Shown one piece after another: positions 23,000-35,691 of a DNA stretch of 64,000 bases. Made by a program: the position numbers and the translations under genes. Below the pieces are notes generated by a model. That model searched no databases and was not told the origin of the DNA. It worked only from the letters and a program-made list of their open reading frames with translations. Source of the DNA: Lithospermum erythrorhizon (lineage: Eukaryota > Streptophyta > Magnoliopsida > Boraginales > Boraginaceae); the NCBI GenBank assembly GCA_019722365.1, contig JADFUC010001135.1:248001-312000 (forward strand), read 5' to 3'. The stretch's first letter is position 1. Each line of letters starts with the position of its first letter.

Positions 23000-24420
23000 G
23001 AAATGCTTTCTTCCGAGATGAACATTGGATGAAATACTATGGATGAGAAGTTGAGGTACAATTTGAGAAAGAATCTGATATGGAAACTGGTTCCTAGACC
23101 TGATGATCATAATGTGATAGGAACCAAATGAATATTCAAGAACAAATCTGATGGATGCGGAAGTATCATAAAAACAAAGCCAAACTAGTTACTCGGGGGT
23201 ACACTCAAATTAAGAGAGTGGATTTTGATGAAACATTACCCTAGTGGCTTAAGAGACTTGAAGCTATCAAATTGCTTCCCTGCTTTGCTTCTACGAAAAT
23301 CAAAGCGTACTAGATGAATGTTAAAGAGTGCCTTTCTTGTGGAATTATTCAAGAGGAAGTATATGTCGAACAACCAAAGGGGTTTGTTGATCCAAGTAAT
23401 CAAATCGTGTCTATAGCTCAAAGACTTATATGGACTTAAACAAGCTCTGGGCATGGTAGTATGAAAGATTAACCATATTTACGTTAAAGAATTAGTGCGC
23501 GGAGGAGTTGACAACACGCTATTCATCAAAGAAGAAAGAGGATCAACTGATGGTTGCTCAGATATATGTTGATGATATTGTGTTTGGTGGAGTGTCAAAC
23601 CAACTAGTGAAACAGTTTGTGCAACTGATGGAGGTTGAGTTTGAAATGATGGTAGAAGAGCTCAAATATTTCTTGGGGTTTCAAATCAATCAAATGGAGG
23701 AAAACATATTTATCTCCTAATCAAAATATGCAAAAAACATTGTGAAGAAGTTTGGAATGGAAACTTCCAAGCCAAAGAGAACTCTTTTGCCACTTATGTG
23801 AAGGTTACCAAGGATGAAGCTGGATTGTTTGTAGATGTTAGTGGATATAGGAGCATGATTGGAAACTCTTTCTCTTATTTGCGAAACAAACTGCCGAGTA
23901 CTCGTTACGTAGGAGTGTGTGTAAGATACAGTGATCGAGATAGCCATTTAAATCACAGTCAAAAAGAATAATCAAATTCATTCAAAGATACTTACTTTCA
24001 ATTATGGTCTTTATCACGCTTGTTACTAATGTAATTCTCTTGTTGAATATTGTAATCTTGATTAAATTTTGAAGCTTGTGAGGATAGAAAGAGTACTTAG
24101 GAGGATGTTTCATTTTGGGAAATAATCTTGTGTATTAAATAGTTCGAGTATGAAGCGAAATTCGATTCACTCTACACTACTTAAGCTGAATGTATAGGCT
24201 GATGAGTAGTTGCACCTCGCTTTATGGATGAAACAAATGCTTGAGGTATGGTGTCGATCGGGTGTTATGACACTCTCTTGTGACAATATAGTGCCATCGG
24301 TATTTCAGAATCTGTGCAACACAATGAGGACCAAGAATATTGACATCGGACATCATTTTATTAGAAATTAGTTAGGGATAAAGTTATAAATGCAGACATG
24401 TAGTCTTGAAAAACAAGTAA
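23000..24420 (+). pseudogene. SIRE-like reverse transcriptase and RNase H remnant
   Basis: Pieces in order: a WKLVPRPDDHNVIGTK segment (about 23080-23130), EEVYVEQPKGFVDPSNQI near 23355-23405, and QIYVDDIVFGGVSNQLVK (about 23551-23607) with the YVDD catalytic motif intact, followed by KYFLGFQINQMEENIF. RNase H is visible near 24270-24390 as VQHNED(Q)E(Y)-like and VRDKVIN wording. Stops and shifts separate all parts. Confidence 0.75.
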
Positions 24421-24799
24421 ATATTTATACGATAATTTTGAGTACTTAAAATTTGCCTTAGGTTTATTTGTCTTGGATAAATAGCAATTACTGAATTTTT
24501 ATAACACTTTTCAAAGAGCCAAGTGTTATAACAATTGGATGGTTGAAGGCTCAACGATTATATTGTGGAAAGTAGCGGTTATCAGGAGTTTAATATGGGG
24601 CGACTTTAGTGGAGAATGTGGGAGGTGGTTTTCTCTCACCACTTATATACCTACAACACATATTTAGGGCCTACAATTAATCATTCGAACCTTTCACATT
24701 CAAAAGGATTTTCAACAAAAATTTGTATAAGCCGTCACAAATTCTCATCTCTTGCATCAAATTAATTTTAAGCAATTCAAGGAATAGTAAAAAACAGAA

Positions 24800-26400
24800 G
24801 GAAATTTTTTTCTTGCACAAGGAAGGAGGAATCGAACTCTAGACAACCTTGTGGGAATATTTGTCAGCCCGTCCATTACAAGTAATTCCACCTCTGTCTA
24901 ATGGCACGGAGGTTCTGCAATGAAAAGCGGAGGTCTTGCTTGTTGCTGCTACCATGGAAGGATAATCGTCTTTGGGAATACTATTGTGTTTGAGATTTTT
25001 GGCTAAATTTGAGAAGCGGGAGGAGTGGTGACGGAGGGTATGACTAAGAGGAGGCTGAAGAAACAAGGTATGCTTGTTGGGCATGTAAGTAGTGCTACTA
25101 GGAAGGAGTTGATTATAGAGAATCGATATGATGATGTGCATGGTGTATCCTCATGCTTTACTACTAGTAGGAGGAGGGCATAGGGCTAGTGCGGCCAGCA
25201 GAGAAAAAGAGATATATATATATATATATATATATACTTAATGTAGGGGGAGATGTTGGTGGATCTGTAGAGGCGATGAGGCTAATGATGGAAGGGCTAG
25301 AGATGTTGGTTGAGGAGAAGAGAGGCGACCAGAAGGGAAAGGCAAGGCTAAAAGCGGCCTAGTGGTGTTGAATCGAAATGGCATGTACACAAGAAGGAGG
25401 TGGTAATTTTCTGAGCCTCACGAGGTCGAGATGGTGACAACTTTATTGTTGATGTTGTAGAAGACTTTGGAGGGAGGAGAATAAATTTGAGATGCTAGCA
25501 GGAGGAAGGTCTAAAGGAAATTGAAGGTTAAATGATGATGATGGGAATAGGATCAGCAATCATAGGATTGCCAAAGATGTTGAGGATGTATACGTAAGGG
25601 GAGTTGATTTTAGTCTTTGAAGACAGTAACTAGGTGGAATTTTTTGTGTGCCGAGGAACATTCTTCTGAGAGGTATATGCGATATTACTATCAGCCAAGC
25701 GTGTCAGTTAATGCATCATAGAAGTGCAGGATGCTAGCTATTGCGGGTGATATTGGGACACATTGGCCAAGCAGTTAAATACGCAATCTCTCTCTGAAGA
25801 CATAGCGAGATCCTTCCATTTTGTGTTCCCACAAGGGAGGTCAGAGCTGATATCAGGAGGGAGTTCGATAGTTAATGACCCAACAAGGTCAACTTCAGCA
25901 TACCACCTTTGATCAAAGTGTGTAATGCATAAAATTGCTACTAATCTTTTTACACCAGAGCCAACCGCGAATGTGGTAGGGAGGATGAGCATGTGATGGG
26001 GAGTCTGACGGGACACGGATTTCGGAGGGTGATCTTTGATCAGTTGAGATCATTCTGGAATAGGATGGTTGAAGAGCTATTGGGTTTGCCTAATGGAGGT
26101 ATCTGGTTACCATCAACATCCCGAGGAGGAATGCTTGGGGGATGGGCTGGGAGAGGATGCTGAGTCACATTAACCAGGAAGCAGTGAGTGGATGTGTAGA
26201 TCATGGAGTCTTTGAAGCGATTTAATTGTGTGCTGAGGTGATCAAAGCCTATAGAGAAGGTTTGTAAAATAGAGATCCAGTTGAAGAAGAGGCGGAGTTT
26301 GCCAAGTCCAAGATTCGAGGGCCTTGAGGCCTTGCATCATCTGTTGTCCAATGATTAAGCCTTAACGTGCTGGTCACTTCTAATTTACTCTTAGTCTTGC
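24800..26400 (+). pseudogene. Extra (env-like) gene remnant of the SIRE-like element
   Basis: Between RNase H and the 3' LTR, broken plus-strand frames read VYVRGVDFS, then SEDIARSFHFVFP, SELISGGSSIVNDPTRSTSA and FDQLRSFWNRMVEELLGLPN (about 25590-26095). The pattern RGV-x-V/DFS, then a conserved SK-L-x-x-A-type block and a later FDQ block, resembles the plant retroelement protein often called env-like or putative plant transposon protein. Stops interrupt it throughout, and its function is not known with certainty even in intact copies. Assignment is by pattern and position. Confidence 0.45.
25211..25237. repeat. (TA)n microsatellite
   Basis: A run of about 12 TA units inside the env-like remnant of the SIRE-like element. 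Confidence 0.9.
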
Positions 26401-26654
26401 TGATGATGCTAATGATGATCTGTAGGACTTCTCGCTTTCAAGTGTAATTCTCTTTGGGCATACTTTTTTTAAGACAAGCAAGGGTAATAGTGTATTTAAT
26501 ACATGCTTTGTTTTGGATATTGTTTGCTTTATGCTATTTTTGGATTCTGTGATCAATGTTTTTATTGTTAGTGCAGATTCTTGATGTCAGCTAATATTTT
26601 CTGTTGAGTGTTGTTTTAACACTTGTGCTCTCGGGAGTTTAGCTTTGGGGATTT

Positions 26655-26850
26655 GTCATGAAAAACTTGCGAAAGAGTGTGGTATTGAATCAGGATTTTT
26701 CTGAAGAGGCGTGCTCTCCTGTGATTGACATTTAATTGTTGTACGGATAATTATTTATCAAACCAATATTAAAACTAGTAGGGCTTCATGGTGTACCAAC
26801 GCAAGAGACATTTTGTGAGTGTACAGGCATGAAGATCTTGTGATTCAGTG
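26655..26850 (+). repeat. 3' LTR of the SIRE-like element, first part
   Basis: Aligns with the start of the 5' LTR: GATTGACATTTAATTGTTG-like opening, ACGGATAATTATTTATC, then TGTACCAACG and ATGAAGATCTTGTGATT. It ends where foreign sequence starts near 26850. Confidence 0.6.
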
Positions 26851-28117
26851 ATTATTTAAGAGTCACTAATCCTTACTTTTGATAACAAATTACAATTAAG
26901 CACTAACAATGATTTAAGTGACTTTAATAATTGGGTAAAGCTTTATTGGCATTGGCACAAGATGGTATAATGTTGGTTAAGTCTTTATGCTATCTTAAGG
27001 CATTTGTAATTTCTCACATGAAATTACTTGATTAGAGAGAGAAATTTTAAAATGGTAAATCTTCATAAGTGCGAGGTTAATTTTGTCTTTCAAACTGTAT
27101 AAACTTGTTCTTGATTGATCCGCATTCGAACCACAAGAAATGAGTTAGAATGACTTTGTGTCATCTTGGGATCGATTTGAATAAGATCTAAGTTAGTGGA
27201 TCAAAAGCGACAAATGTTGCACCTGAACTATCAAGAGCCCGGCCCACACAGAAGGGCCGATATAGGGCGGATTCCTGCCAGAGAGTTTTGAATGGCTCAC
27301 CGTCAACCTCTGAGAGCCGATTGAGGCCGATTGACTTGTTTAGTGACCTTTTTTAAAGGAATCGGTCCACACGAATCGGCCCGCACGATTGATTGGACTT
27401 TCTGGGTTTGGCACTATAAAAGCATTTATCACATTTAAAGCTAATAACTTTTCTTGATACTTTTCTAATCTTTAGTCAATTGTTCCAAAGCAAAAAGTTA
27501 ATCTCTCTTAATCATTCTTAACTTATTAATTTATGAGGATTTCGTTAAGTTAAATTACTCTTTATCTATCCATTGAGGGATTTTGTCAAGAGAGTTCTTT
27601 TCTTTTAGAAAGGGTTGACTAGTTGTAAACTAGTTGCTTCTGGAGTGTACTAAAGGTTGTTACAGGTTGTGTTGATGGGCGGCAGTGGTGTCGAGGAGTT
27701 GGAGATAGGTTCTCGGTGGTTGCTGGTAGCTAAATTTGTGTGTGAGTTGCTTGCCGACACGAGTGGTGAACTCGGTATAATACAGATTTACTTTTCCAAA
27801 TTCCGAGGTTGGAAAGCTCAAAGGGGTCGAGATTAGGTTTGCGAGAAGACTTTGTTATATCGTTGTGTATCTTCTCCTGACTTCTACCTTTATTTACTTG
27901 TGTCAATTTATATAATTGTTATAGAAATTGATTATAGAATGATTGTGTATGTAATTTTATAATTGTGTAGATTTTTTTAAGGTTTTAAGTTGAATTTGGA
28001 ATATAGTTTATTAGTGTTATTAATTCGGTTAATCTTCTTTATAACTATTATTTAGCAAAAATCGAAAAAGGTTTCAAGCTTTATCATATCTAATTCACCC
28101 CAAATAGGATTGCATAT
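26851..28117 (+). mobile_element. Probable solo LTR inserted in the SIRE-like 3' LTR
   Basis: About 1.27 kb interrupt the 3' LTR. It has an LTR-like layout: a TATA box CTATAAAAG at 27414-27422 in the middle and an end of the form TTCACCCCAAATAGGATTGCA, the usual 3' end style of copia LTRs. It has no coding capacity. Upstream of the TATA box are repeated GGCCCACAC/GGCCGAT motifs. Target-site duplication is not clear because the ends have drifted. Confidence 0.5.
27414..27422 (+). promoter_or_regulatory. TATA box of the inserted LTR
   Basis: CTATAAAAG in the centre of the inserted LTR-like segment, the normal place of an LTR promoter. Confidence 0.45.
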
Positions 28118-28730
28118 GTCTATGAAGATCTCGAAAAGATATTTTTGAAGATCAAGTTGTTAAGATTTGGAAAGTCTTGGAGTCTGTTGGGACTCATGTG
28201 TTTATGGAAAGGTTTTTCGATCTGCATGTCGAACACCTTGCCTTATTGAAAGTGAAGCCTAGAGTGCATACACTATATATAAAGGCGTCGATATCAGAAT
28301 CAAAGTATGCCTCATATATTAGTTTTCTTCTGCAAAATTTACGCATTCTTAAGAGCAAAGAAAGCGAGTGTTTAGTGTAGGCCGTTTGTGTTAGAAGAAC
28401 TCTGCAAGCTTAACTAATGCGATTGATTATGACATTACGTTGTAACAATCATGAGAGCTTTTACTTTGATAATCATTGTAAAGTCGAGCCTTTGGGAGAG
28501 TGTCGACATGAAAGCTAAGTGGAGTAAGTAGAGGCGGAGGAAGAATACGAATTAGGTGTAAGTCTTTCTTCCTAATTCTTGTCATCATGGAGTAAGAAAC
28601 CTTATTGGACAAGCCCCCTTTTGAAACCTAGGGTGCTTTCGTTGGTCTTTCTTTTTTTTTGTCTGTTTATTATTAAATCGACTATATGATTGTTGGTTTG
28701 ACAAGCTGGTTAGTCGGAGTTCACACTTCC
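28118..28730 (+). repeat. 3' LTR of the SIRE-like element, second part
   Basis: Runs parallel to 19180-19854 of the 5' LTR and ends GTTCACACTTCC, matching the 5' LTR end GTTTACACTTTCA. Several internal deletions make it about 60 bp shorter than its partner. Confidence 0.75.
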
Positions 28731-28984
28731 CGATCCATATTGTGCATTTATTATAATGATGGATGCCCAATATGAAGACAATCGTTTAGTAATCAATTAA
28801 TTAATTATTTAATTACGGACATGCATATAAAGCTCTATTAATCACTTATTTATTTTGTGAATATCTAAGATGTTTTTTTACTCAAGCGATAGAATGATAT
28901 TTAAAATGACAAAAACGATAGGAAGCTTGATACAACGAAAGTTCACAACTAAAGGTCTTTAGAAAGAGCAGTAGTGTAATTTAG

Positions 28985-29900
28985 TGGCGTAGAAGGCCAT
29001 GGCGCCTCACAGCACTCCCCCGATGATCCCAATGCGGTGATGTGAAACATTGGTGATTGTTAAACGACTCGAGGAATGTGACCTCCGTGAATTTTGTCAG
29101 TGTTGAATATCTTCAAGTATTACACCGACCTCCGTGACGTTCTCTACTTCTCGTTGAGCATCCATATGAAATTTTTGTTTTGAGTAGCTCTCGAAGCTCA
29201 ACATGAAGAATCCTTGATTCCATGCAAATTGTAACCCTCTCTTAAGGCATGAGCTTTAGCCATCAAGGAGATGTTACCATTGTATTTGCTTGAGAAAAAG
29301 CTTTCTGGACCTCTATTTGCATATCGGCCTCCGATTACAATGTGTTGCCTCTTTGTTGTGTTTGTTATGTCAAGCTACATCATAGTCCTTGGCCATCATA
29401 TTTTCTTTGCTGCGATAGAGTCGATGGAAACCTTGCTAACGCTCAAACAATATCATGTTCCATGCTTTCCATATGCTCCACAAAATCACGGCCAATTAGA
29501 GATAACACCATCCATCCCAAACTCGCTTATCTTAAACTAAATACTTGCCGCCTTCACTCCTTGAAGCACCCGCGGTCCTCTGTAGTGCATTCTGATCCAA
29601 AAGCATTCAGCATACCACAACACGCAAATGAAGCGGATAATCGAAAAAGAGCGATTTAGAGACTTCGACCCGTGTGACAAAAGCGTGCGGAGTTGGCTCA
29701 GCCGAGTACTTCCTCAAAAGCCTGTTTTGTGGTAAAATATTATGGATACAACTTCCATAGAAAAGCTTCACTTTCGAGGTGGGCTTTGAGCCTCCCAACT
29801 TCCTTCCAATCATGTTTCTCGGCCTCCCATTGGCAACTCTCACCCCAACTCCGTCCACCCGACTCCCGTTTAGTTTCATTTCTCGAGCATTTATACCCGA
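28985..29900 (-). pseudogene. LINE zf-RVT and RNase H remnant
   Basis: The frame 29879-29607 contains IHNILPQNRLLRKY, the zf-RVT pattern at the end of plant LINE ORF2, followed by a cysteine-poor remnant of the finger. Lower, near 29270-29240 on the minus strand, SLMAKAHALREG matches the RNase H motif with the conserved A-x-A-L-x-G/EG core. Both are out of frame with each other. Confidence 0.6.
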
Positions 29901-30344
29901 AAAAGTTAGATACTTATCGCGCGGTGTGATGCCCGAACCACTTTGTCTACGTCCACTGCGTCGACTAGCGTAAAGCTAACACCTTTTACGCATCCACTTG
30001 AGCCCAAAACCTCTTGATAACATCCCATAAATCAAACTCCCTCGAATCGGTGAGAGACCAGTCTGAACTGTGCCCGCCTCTTCTTGAAGGAAGAAATTTG
30101 TAGTCAGTACCCACGGTTGATTCAGCGTATCAATTCTTACACCGTCGCCTGCCCTTAGCGTAATCCCTTAGTGGTACCTTTTTGACCCTCAGAGACTTCT
30201 CAGCCGGACAGTTGCTTACTTTAGCATGAATGAGGAGGTTCTCCGGAAGTGGCGCCCTTTGAGAATTTTAAATAAGCGATGCTTGGTCGCAATCTGCGCC
30301 GCCTGCTTAAATTTAATAAAAGCGAGTTCATACATTCAAGATAT

Positions 30345-32100
30345 TTAAAAGCCTAAACCACCATCACTTTTCATCACACACAAGTTGTTCACCTTCGGTG
30401 AACTCCTTTCTACTCCTCCGGCGCAACTCCAAAAGAATTTCGCCTTATAAAAGCTATTGAGTAATTTAAGCAGTTCTACCAACAAATAGGAATAGCCGAG
30501 GTTACCGATTTGATCATAACTTCCTTGCTGCAAAGCAGAGAGAGTCTTCACTCCGTCCCATGACTTCTCTGTTATTATTTTCCCGACAAAGCTGTACCTC
30601 TTGTGGATGCGCTGATATACGAGGGTAGTCCCAAGTACTTCACTTGGTGGAAACTTGGCGCATACGAGAGTACCCCCAGACCTCTGCAGTACTAGAGGAG
30701 CGAATAAAAATTGCAGGCATTTCTCACGTTGATCTTTTGACGAGCGTCCTCGCCAGAACTTAGAATGCATAATCTAGATTTCCAATGCTTGTACTTACAA
30801 AAAATCATTGTATGCATTGACCAACAAGATGTGGTTGACATAGACTTTCTCTGGCGATCTTAATGCCCCGTCAGCTTGACTTTTTGTTCCTCAGCTTCCA
30901 TGCGTGCATGAAAGACCCTTTGCACAAAGAATAAAAGATAGAGCGACAAAGGGTCCCTTGTGAGATCTCCTTGAGTCGGCCTAATAAAACCCCTCGGTGC
31001 ACCATTAATTAAGAAGTTATAAGAAACATTAGACACAAGGCACATGGTCGATCAATCCCGAATCCGACAAAAACCAAATTTCACCATAGCCTCTAAGAAT
31101 TTTCATTCAACTTTATCGTAAGCTTTACTCATGTCAAGTTTAAGGGCCATAAAAAGTACATTTCCGTTTTAGTCTTATGCCTCATGATCGCGGTAACTCA
31201 TGTGCAATGAGGAATGTTATCCGAAATGATAAATGGCCCGGTAAAAAGCACTATGAGTTTGAAATAATGGTCATCAAAGACCTCCAATCGATTTGTCACT
31301 TATTTCGACCTATAATCTTTGCTATAATGTTGCAAAGACTAATGGAGTCACGAAGTCGACCATATAATGGAGAAGTTTTTTTAGGAATAAGGCAAACATG
31401 GGTGTGATTTATGGACTCAATGGCAAGGAAGCGTAAAAGGCTTCTCGACAACGAAACCGATATAGGAGGAAATAATATCCTAGAAGGTTTGAAAGAAAGT
31501 ACCATCATACCATCCGGACCAAAGTTTGTCCACGACATCTCGAATACCGCTCTCCTAACCTCCTCTCTAGTGATAATACTGATCAATGGATTGATTAAAT
31601 TTCTTCCGTCGCTCTAGTATCGGCGAGTGTAGAACCCGATTAGGATTACACCTGCGTCATTAGCGAAAAAATATCACTAAAAGTAGCGGAGAATTTATTG
31701 CGACTGTTCTCCCCCTCTTGCCACTCGCCATTTCATCCTCAATCCCCGACAATCCTATTTCTCGCCTCCTAATAACTCACGCGTGAAGAACTTTGTATTC
31801 GGTGCCTCCTTAAGATTTTTTAATTTCGCCCGTTCCTTCCGATAGAGCTTTGCTTCCTCCCCGAGCGCTTATCAAGCTCACATTCTAAATTCAGGACACC
31901 GCACTATCCAAATCATCCTTCTCACTTAAGCCTCTTATAATTTTGCTGGATGTCATCAATTTTAATTCTCCAGTTGAAATTGTTTTCTTACACCATTCAA
32001 TAAGAGCCATTCGAGACATATTTAATTTTTTCTCCAACTCTAAACCATCGACGGTGACCTCTTTTATTCCATGCGGTTCGGACCGCATCCTCGCGCCCCT
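30345..32100 (-). pseudogene. LINE reverse transcriptase remnant
   Basis: The N-terminal linker is at 32088-31891 (LELEKKLNMSRMALIEWCKK). The RT start is at 31586-31296: REEVRRAVFEMS, then NFGPDGM, INHTHVCLIPKKTSPLYGR and ISLCNIIAKII, which is the classical plant LINE RT block. The C-terminal end, 30770-30345, has FWRGRSSKDQREK and ends KVNNLCVMKSDGGLGF, also typical. Between them the palm motif region is shifted; I could not see an intact F-A/Y-DD. Confidence 0.75.
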
Positions 32101-33539
32101 CCTTATCTACCCATCGATTATATCAAAGGCAAGCGGCGTTTGGATTTTGATTTTACCTCAGTGCTGACAACAACGAAACGATGATCCGCCTAATCATTTC
32201 CAAATGAAACAAAGCGATGCGAGGGGTGACGGATGCTCCTTCGAGAATCCTTGAACACTCGGGTCAAGTCTTGACTTAATAGATTCCTTCCAAAACTCTT
32301 TTGTTCCTCGGTGTAGGTGTTGATATATCAGATGGGTATTATTCTTTTATAAAATCTCTAAAATGCTTGAAACTCCTTGTTCTAAGCCACTCCTCCGCTT
32401 CCTCCTCCTCGACATGTGACCTCCTTAAAATCACCCATAATCACTCTACCATTCTCATCTAATTTATGGCGTGTTGAAGGCTCATGAGTTGAGTTCGCAC
32501 TTCACAGTCTCGCTGACTTGCATACACAAAATTGCCTCGAAACTTCTGCTTCTTTATCGATCGTGCCTCCATGACCAATCATAATAACCTTTGATAGTCA
32601 CAACATCCTCGGATTTTCACATAACGGTAATACCTCCAGCCAAGCCCTGCGGATCACCGATAAAATAATAGGAAAATCTAAGCAGTAACAATTTTGTTTA
32701 TTTTTTCTTTATTTTTGTTTCTAATAAAACTATTACATCGGGGAACAGTGCGACAAACATCCGTAAAAGTGCGGTATCGAGGGTTCACATTTCTGGCGGT
32801 TCCAAGTGATAATCCTCATCTAATAAGTTGGGGCGGTTTAGGTCGGCTACCACCACCGTGGTAATTTATCTTTATCTGCTCCTTGTGTAGAGTATCCCCA
32901 GTAACTCCTATTTTCCTGACCTACTACCTACACCGTGTGTTGGCCCTAAACTGTCCAAATTCAGTTCTACCTCGGCTTTCCTCCTTGTAATCCCCGAAAT
33001 TTGCTCCCCATTTCTTCGTTTATAACGTATGCGAATAGTACCCCCATATCATGACTCCTCTTCCCTGCCGATTCTCCCCAACCAACTTCTTGCACTTTCT
33101 TCCTCTCTTGTCTTGCATCATCTCAACCTCCTGTAACTCACCTAGTTCCAACAACTCCAAAGTTCTATAAGGTAATTCTTGATGGGAGTATTGTTGGCTC
33201 TTTGGATGCTCACAAGGTAGTTACTTCTTGAATTTACTCATGGTAGATAGGCTGCCCAGGTCTTGTTGAGTCTCCCACTGGGATAGATATACATTCTCCC
33301 TTCCCGTCTTAAGCCTCTTGATTGTTAGCGAAACTTCGCACTCACTCCAAAATCAATCCTTGATTCCTCTCTTTGTTAATCTTTTCTTTAATTTGTAATT
33401 GTCATTAACTTCCCTCCCAATGTGCGATTTTTTTCCTGTCCACTTACCTTACACTTTTGTCCAGTGACTTCTATCGCATCTCTGCCGATAAAGCTCAATC
33501 AAAGAAGTCCCTCATTGCATACTCATTACCTCTGTGAAA

Positions 33540-34560
33540 CTATACGGCCGATGCGCTAAACTTCGCTTTGTGGAACTCACATGCAGTCACGTAACCTCGT
33601 ATACTTGTCCTCGTCCACCAATTCTCACTTAGTACCCTGTGCAGCGTAGGGCCACCGCTCCTTCCTTCCTCTACTCTTACCAATAAAGATCCTTCATTCG
33701 ATTGAACTACATCGCACCCTTTCTCCAAAAGCCTTCTACGCCTCCCGGCCGTCGCCCATTCAAGTTGTCATTTCCTTCAGCCTTAGCAAAATGAGACTGC
33801 TTTTATTTGAGCGTCCTTTCCTCGAGGCATGCGCACGTCTTTCCCGTATACAGCATCCAACTATCATATTTGTTTGCTCGCCGAATTCTTCTTGCTTCAT
33901 CATTGTACTTTTCGTCACATGAATAGTACTCATGACCCAAGTACCTACTGTATAAACAAACGTTGCATATCTTCTCATATCTATAAACCACCTGTACTTT
34001 ACTGTTGCGCATGGGTATCACACCTCCCCTCTTGAGTGGTTTATGGATGTTCAGACGAACTTTGACCTGAAGATACCTCCCACGCTCTTGCTCAATGCTC
34101 CTACTGTTTACCTCCACTCCGATGTGGGCTCCCACCGCTCTACCAATATCTACATCCACATACCCTAAGGGTAGATTCCATATTTGAACCCAACACGGGA
34201 GTGTGTTGAATTCTATATCATTTACTCTCATTCCAACTTCCTAGAGTTTGACAAGAATTGAGAAGTCCTTGAATAACCACGGTTCTCCTTGTAGGGCCCT
34301 GATCATGGGGTATTCATCGTTAAAAATAATGTGATATAGGTTCAGCCCCATGTCCAAAACTTGAATTCCATCATCTCCCCCCAAACCGCACGGATAGTGT
34401 CCTTGAATGCTTGCACATGGAATCTCCTCTTTGTTAACACTTTGACGATCAAACTAAATTGATATTTCTCCTCTACTCGATCATAAGCCACGTCTGAACC
34501 ACGGCTTCCTCGACTCTTCCCCTCAAAGATAAAGTACTAGAACCGCACTAAAGGAGTAAA
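33540..34560 (-). pseudogene. LINE ORF1 remnant (DUF4283 plus zinc knuckle)
   Basis: Translation from about 34510 gives FEGKSRGSRGSDVAYDRVEE, then VKVLTKRRFHVQAFKDTIRA, with the DUF4283 wording. It continues as an open 142-codon frame from 34231 (MRVNDIEFNTLPCWVQIWNL, PLGYVDVDIGRAVGAHIG). A CCHC-like group follows (CNVCLYSRYLGHEYYSCDE). DUF4283 with a CX2C...H...C knuckle is the usual ORF1 of plant L1 elements and acts as RNA-binding protein. A stop near 34240 and others upstream break it. Confidence 0.75.
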
Positions 34561-35677
34561 TTTGGAATAACATAAATATTAGATATTTGGAAAAAAAATT
34601 CAACTGAACATGTGTAATAATTTTAGATAACCAAAATATGTGTAATTATTTTAAACCTACCCAATCCCCTCTCTTCTTCTTTCTCCCTTTAACCCCAGCT
34701 GCTTTCAATCCACTTGCCTCATGAAATCCAAATAAGTCACCGCCCATGGAAAAATTAAAGAAGCAACCTCATTATTTGATAAGTTTGGGAGTAGTAGTTT
34801 GTGTCATCACGGAGATTAGGCAGCCTCTTGATACTGAAGTGAGTGAGTAAATAAATCAACAGGGTCCGGGCGAGAAGGTTTGAGATCACGTTAATCTGCG
34901 AGGCGCCGGGGAATAAGCACCGCCATGAGGTAACGCAGTGGAACCTGAAAAAAGAACAAAGGAAACTAAAAGAAAAATAAAAAAATAGAAGATTTAGTGA
35001 GGATAAAAGCCGTCCTCTCAAAACCCTAGAACAATAACCCTTAAGAGTAGAGTCTAGCCCTTCGAGAAAAGAGACTCAAAGGACGAAGGAATTAGTAACC
35101 AAACTGTTGATAGTATACGAAAAGAGACCAAAAAACAAGCCAGAAAGTGGAAGAAAAATAAGAAAAGCCTAGGGCAGGCAAAGGAAGAGAAGCCTTGGAC
35201 CAGCAAGGAAAAATTTTCTCAGGAGAAAATCAATACCTAAGATGACAAGTATATAAAACTCGAGCAGGTAAAGCCAAACTGAATACAGGTGGACATATGT
35301 TAAGATAATATAAAGCAAATACTTAGTTTGTTGTTGATTTTGTGAGTAAACCCAGTGCTTAAATACTCTCTCCATTTTTTTGGTATCGTTTTAGTCATTT
35401 GCACACAAATGAAGGAAAATAAAAAGTATTCATCCCCGTGTAAGTATAATATATGAATTGAATGGGTTCTGACAATGAAGTCTGATATAGTGGTAAGGCA
35501 GCTTAAATACAGCTTGAGGAGATGAGTGCAATCACGAAATAAGTGGAGGAGCCACTTCAATGATCTTGTTAAAAGAAGAAAAAAAAAGCGGTACATGAGA
35601 TTGTTACATTATGTGTACAAAATCATTGAAGCTTCGAGATAGGATCGAAATGTGATGCCTTTGAGAGATGGGATCAA
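34561..35677. other. Intergenic spacer
   Basis: No supported gene. It may include the 5' leader of the LINE. Frames here (for example 34755-35021 and 35300-35596 minus) are phenylalanine- and serine-rich without a recognisable domain. Confidence 0.45.
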
Positions 35678-35691
35678 AGGTAACGATGCCC

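Larger units (their letters stand above)
18985..28730 (+). mobile_element. Ty1/copia LTR retrotransposon, SIRE/Maximus-like, decayed
   Basis: Two related LTRs border it: about 18985-19854, and a 3' LTR split into 26655-26850 and 28118-28730. Directly after the 5' LTR is TGGTATCAGAGC (19858-19869), the initiator tRNA-Met primer site of copia elements. Gag, protease, integrase, RT and RNase H remnants follow in copia order on the plus strand. The zinc-knuckle and protease wording (CYHCKKREHITPYCYK; WYFDSGCSKHMTG) and a 2 kb extra region after RNase H fit the SIRE lineage, which carries an additional env-like gene. Most frames are broken. The outer LTR starts are uncertain by some tens of bases. 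Confidence 0.8.
28985..34560 (-). mobile_element. L1-type LINE retrotransposon, decayed
   Basis: Minus-strand remnants in the order of a plant L1 LINE: ORF1 (DUF4283 and zinc knuckle, 34560-33540), endonuclease (about 33000-32300), reverse transcriptase (about 32090-30345), then zf-RVT and RNase H (about 29900-28985). Every part has stops or shifts. The element is therefore dead. The 5' and 3' ends are approximate; I saw no clear poly(A) end or target duplication. Confidence 0.8.

Noticed and set aside
24839..25141. 100-codon minus-strand frame
   Set aside because: Lies opposite to the env-like remnant of the copia element and lacks a recognisable domain.
29342..29659. 105-codon plus-strand frame
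   Set aside because: Shadow of the LINE RNase H region, which reads on the minus strand.
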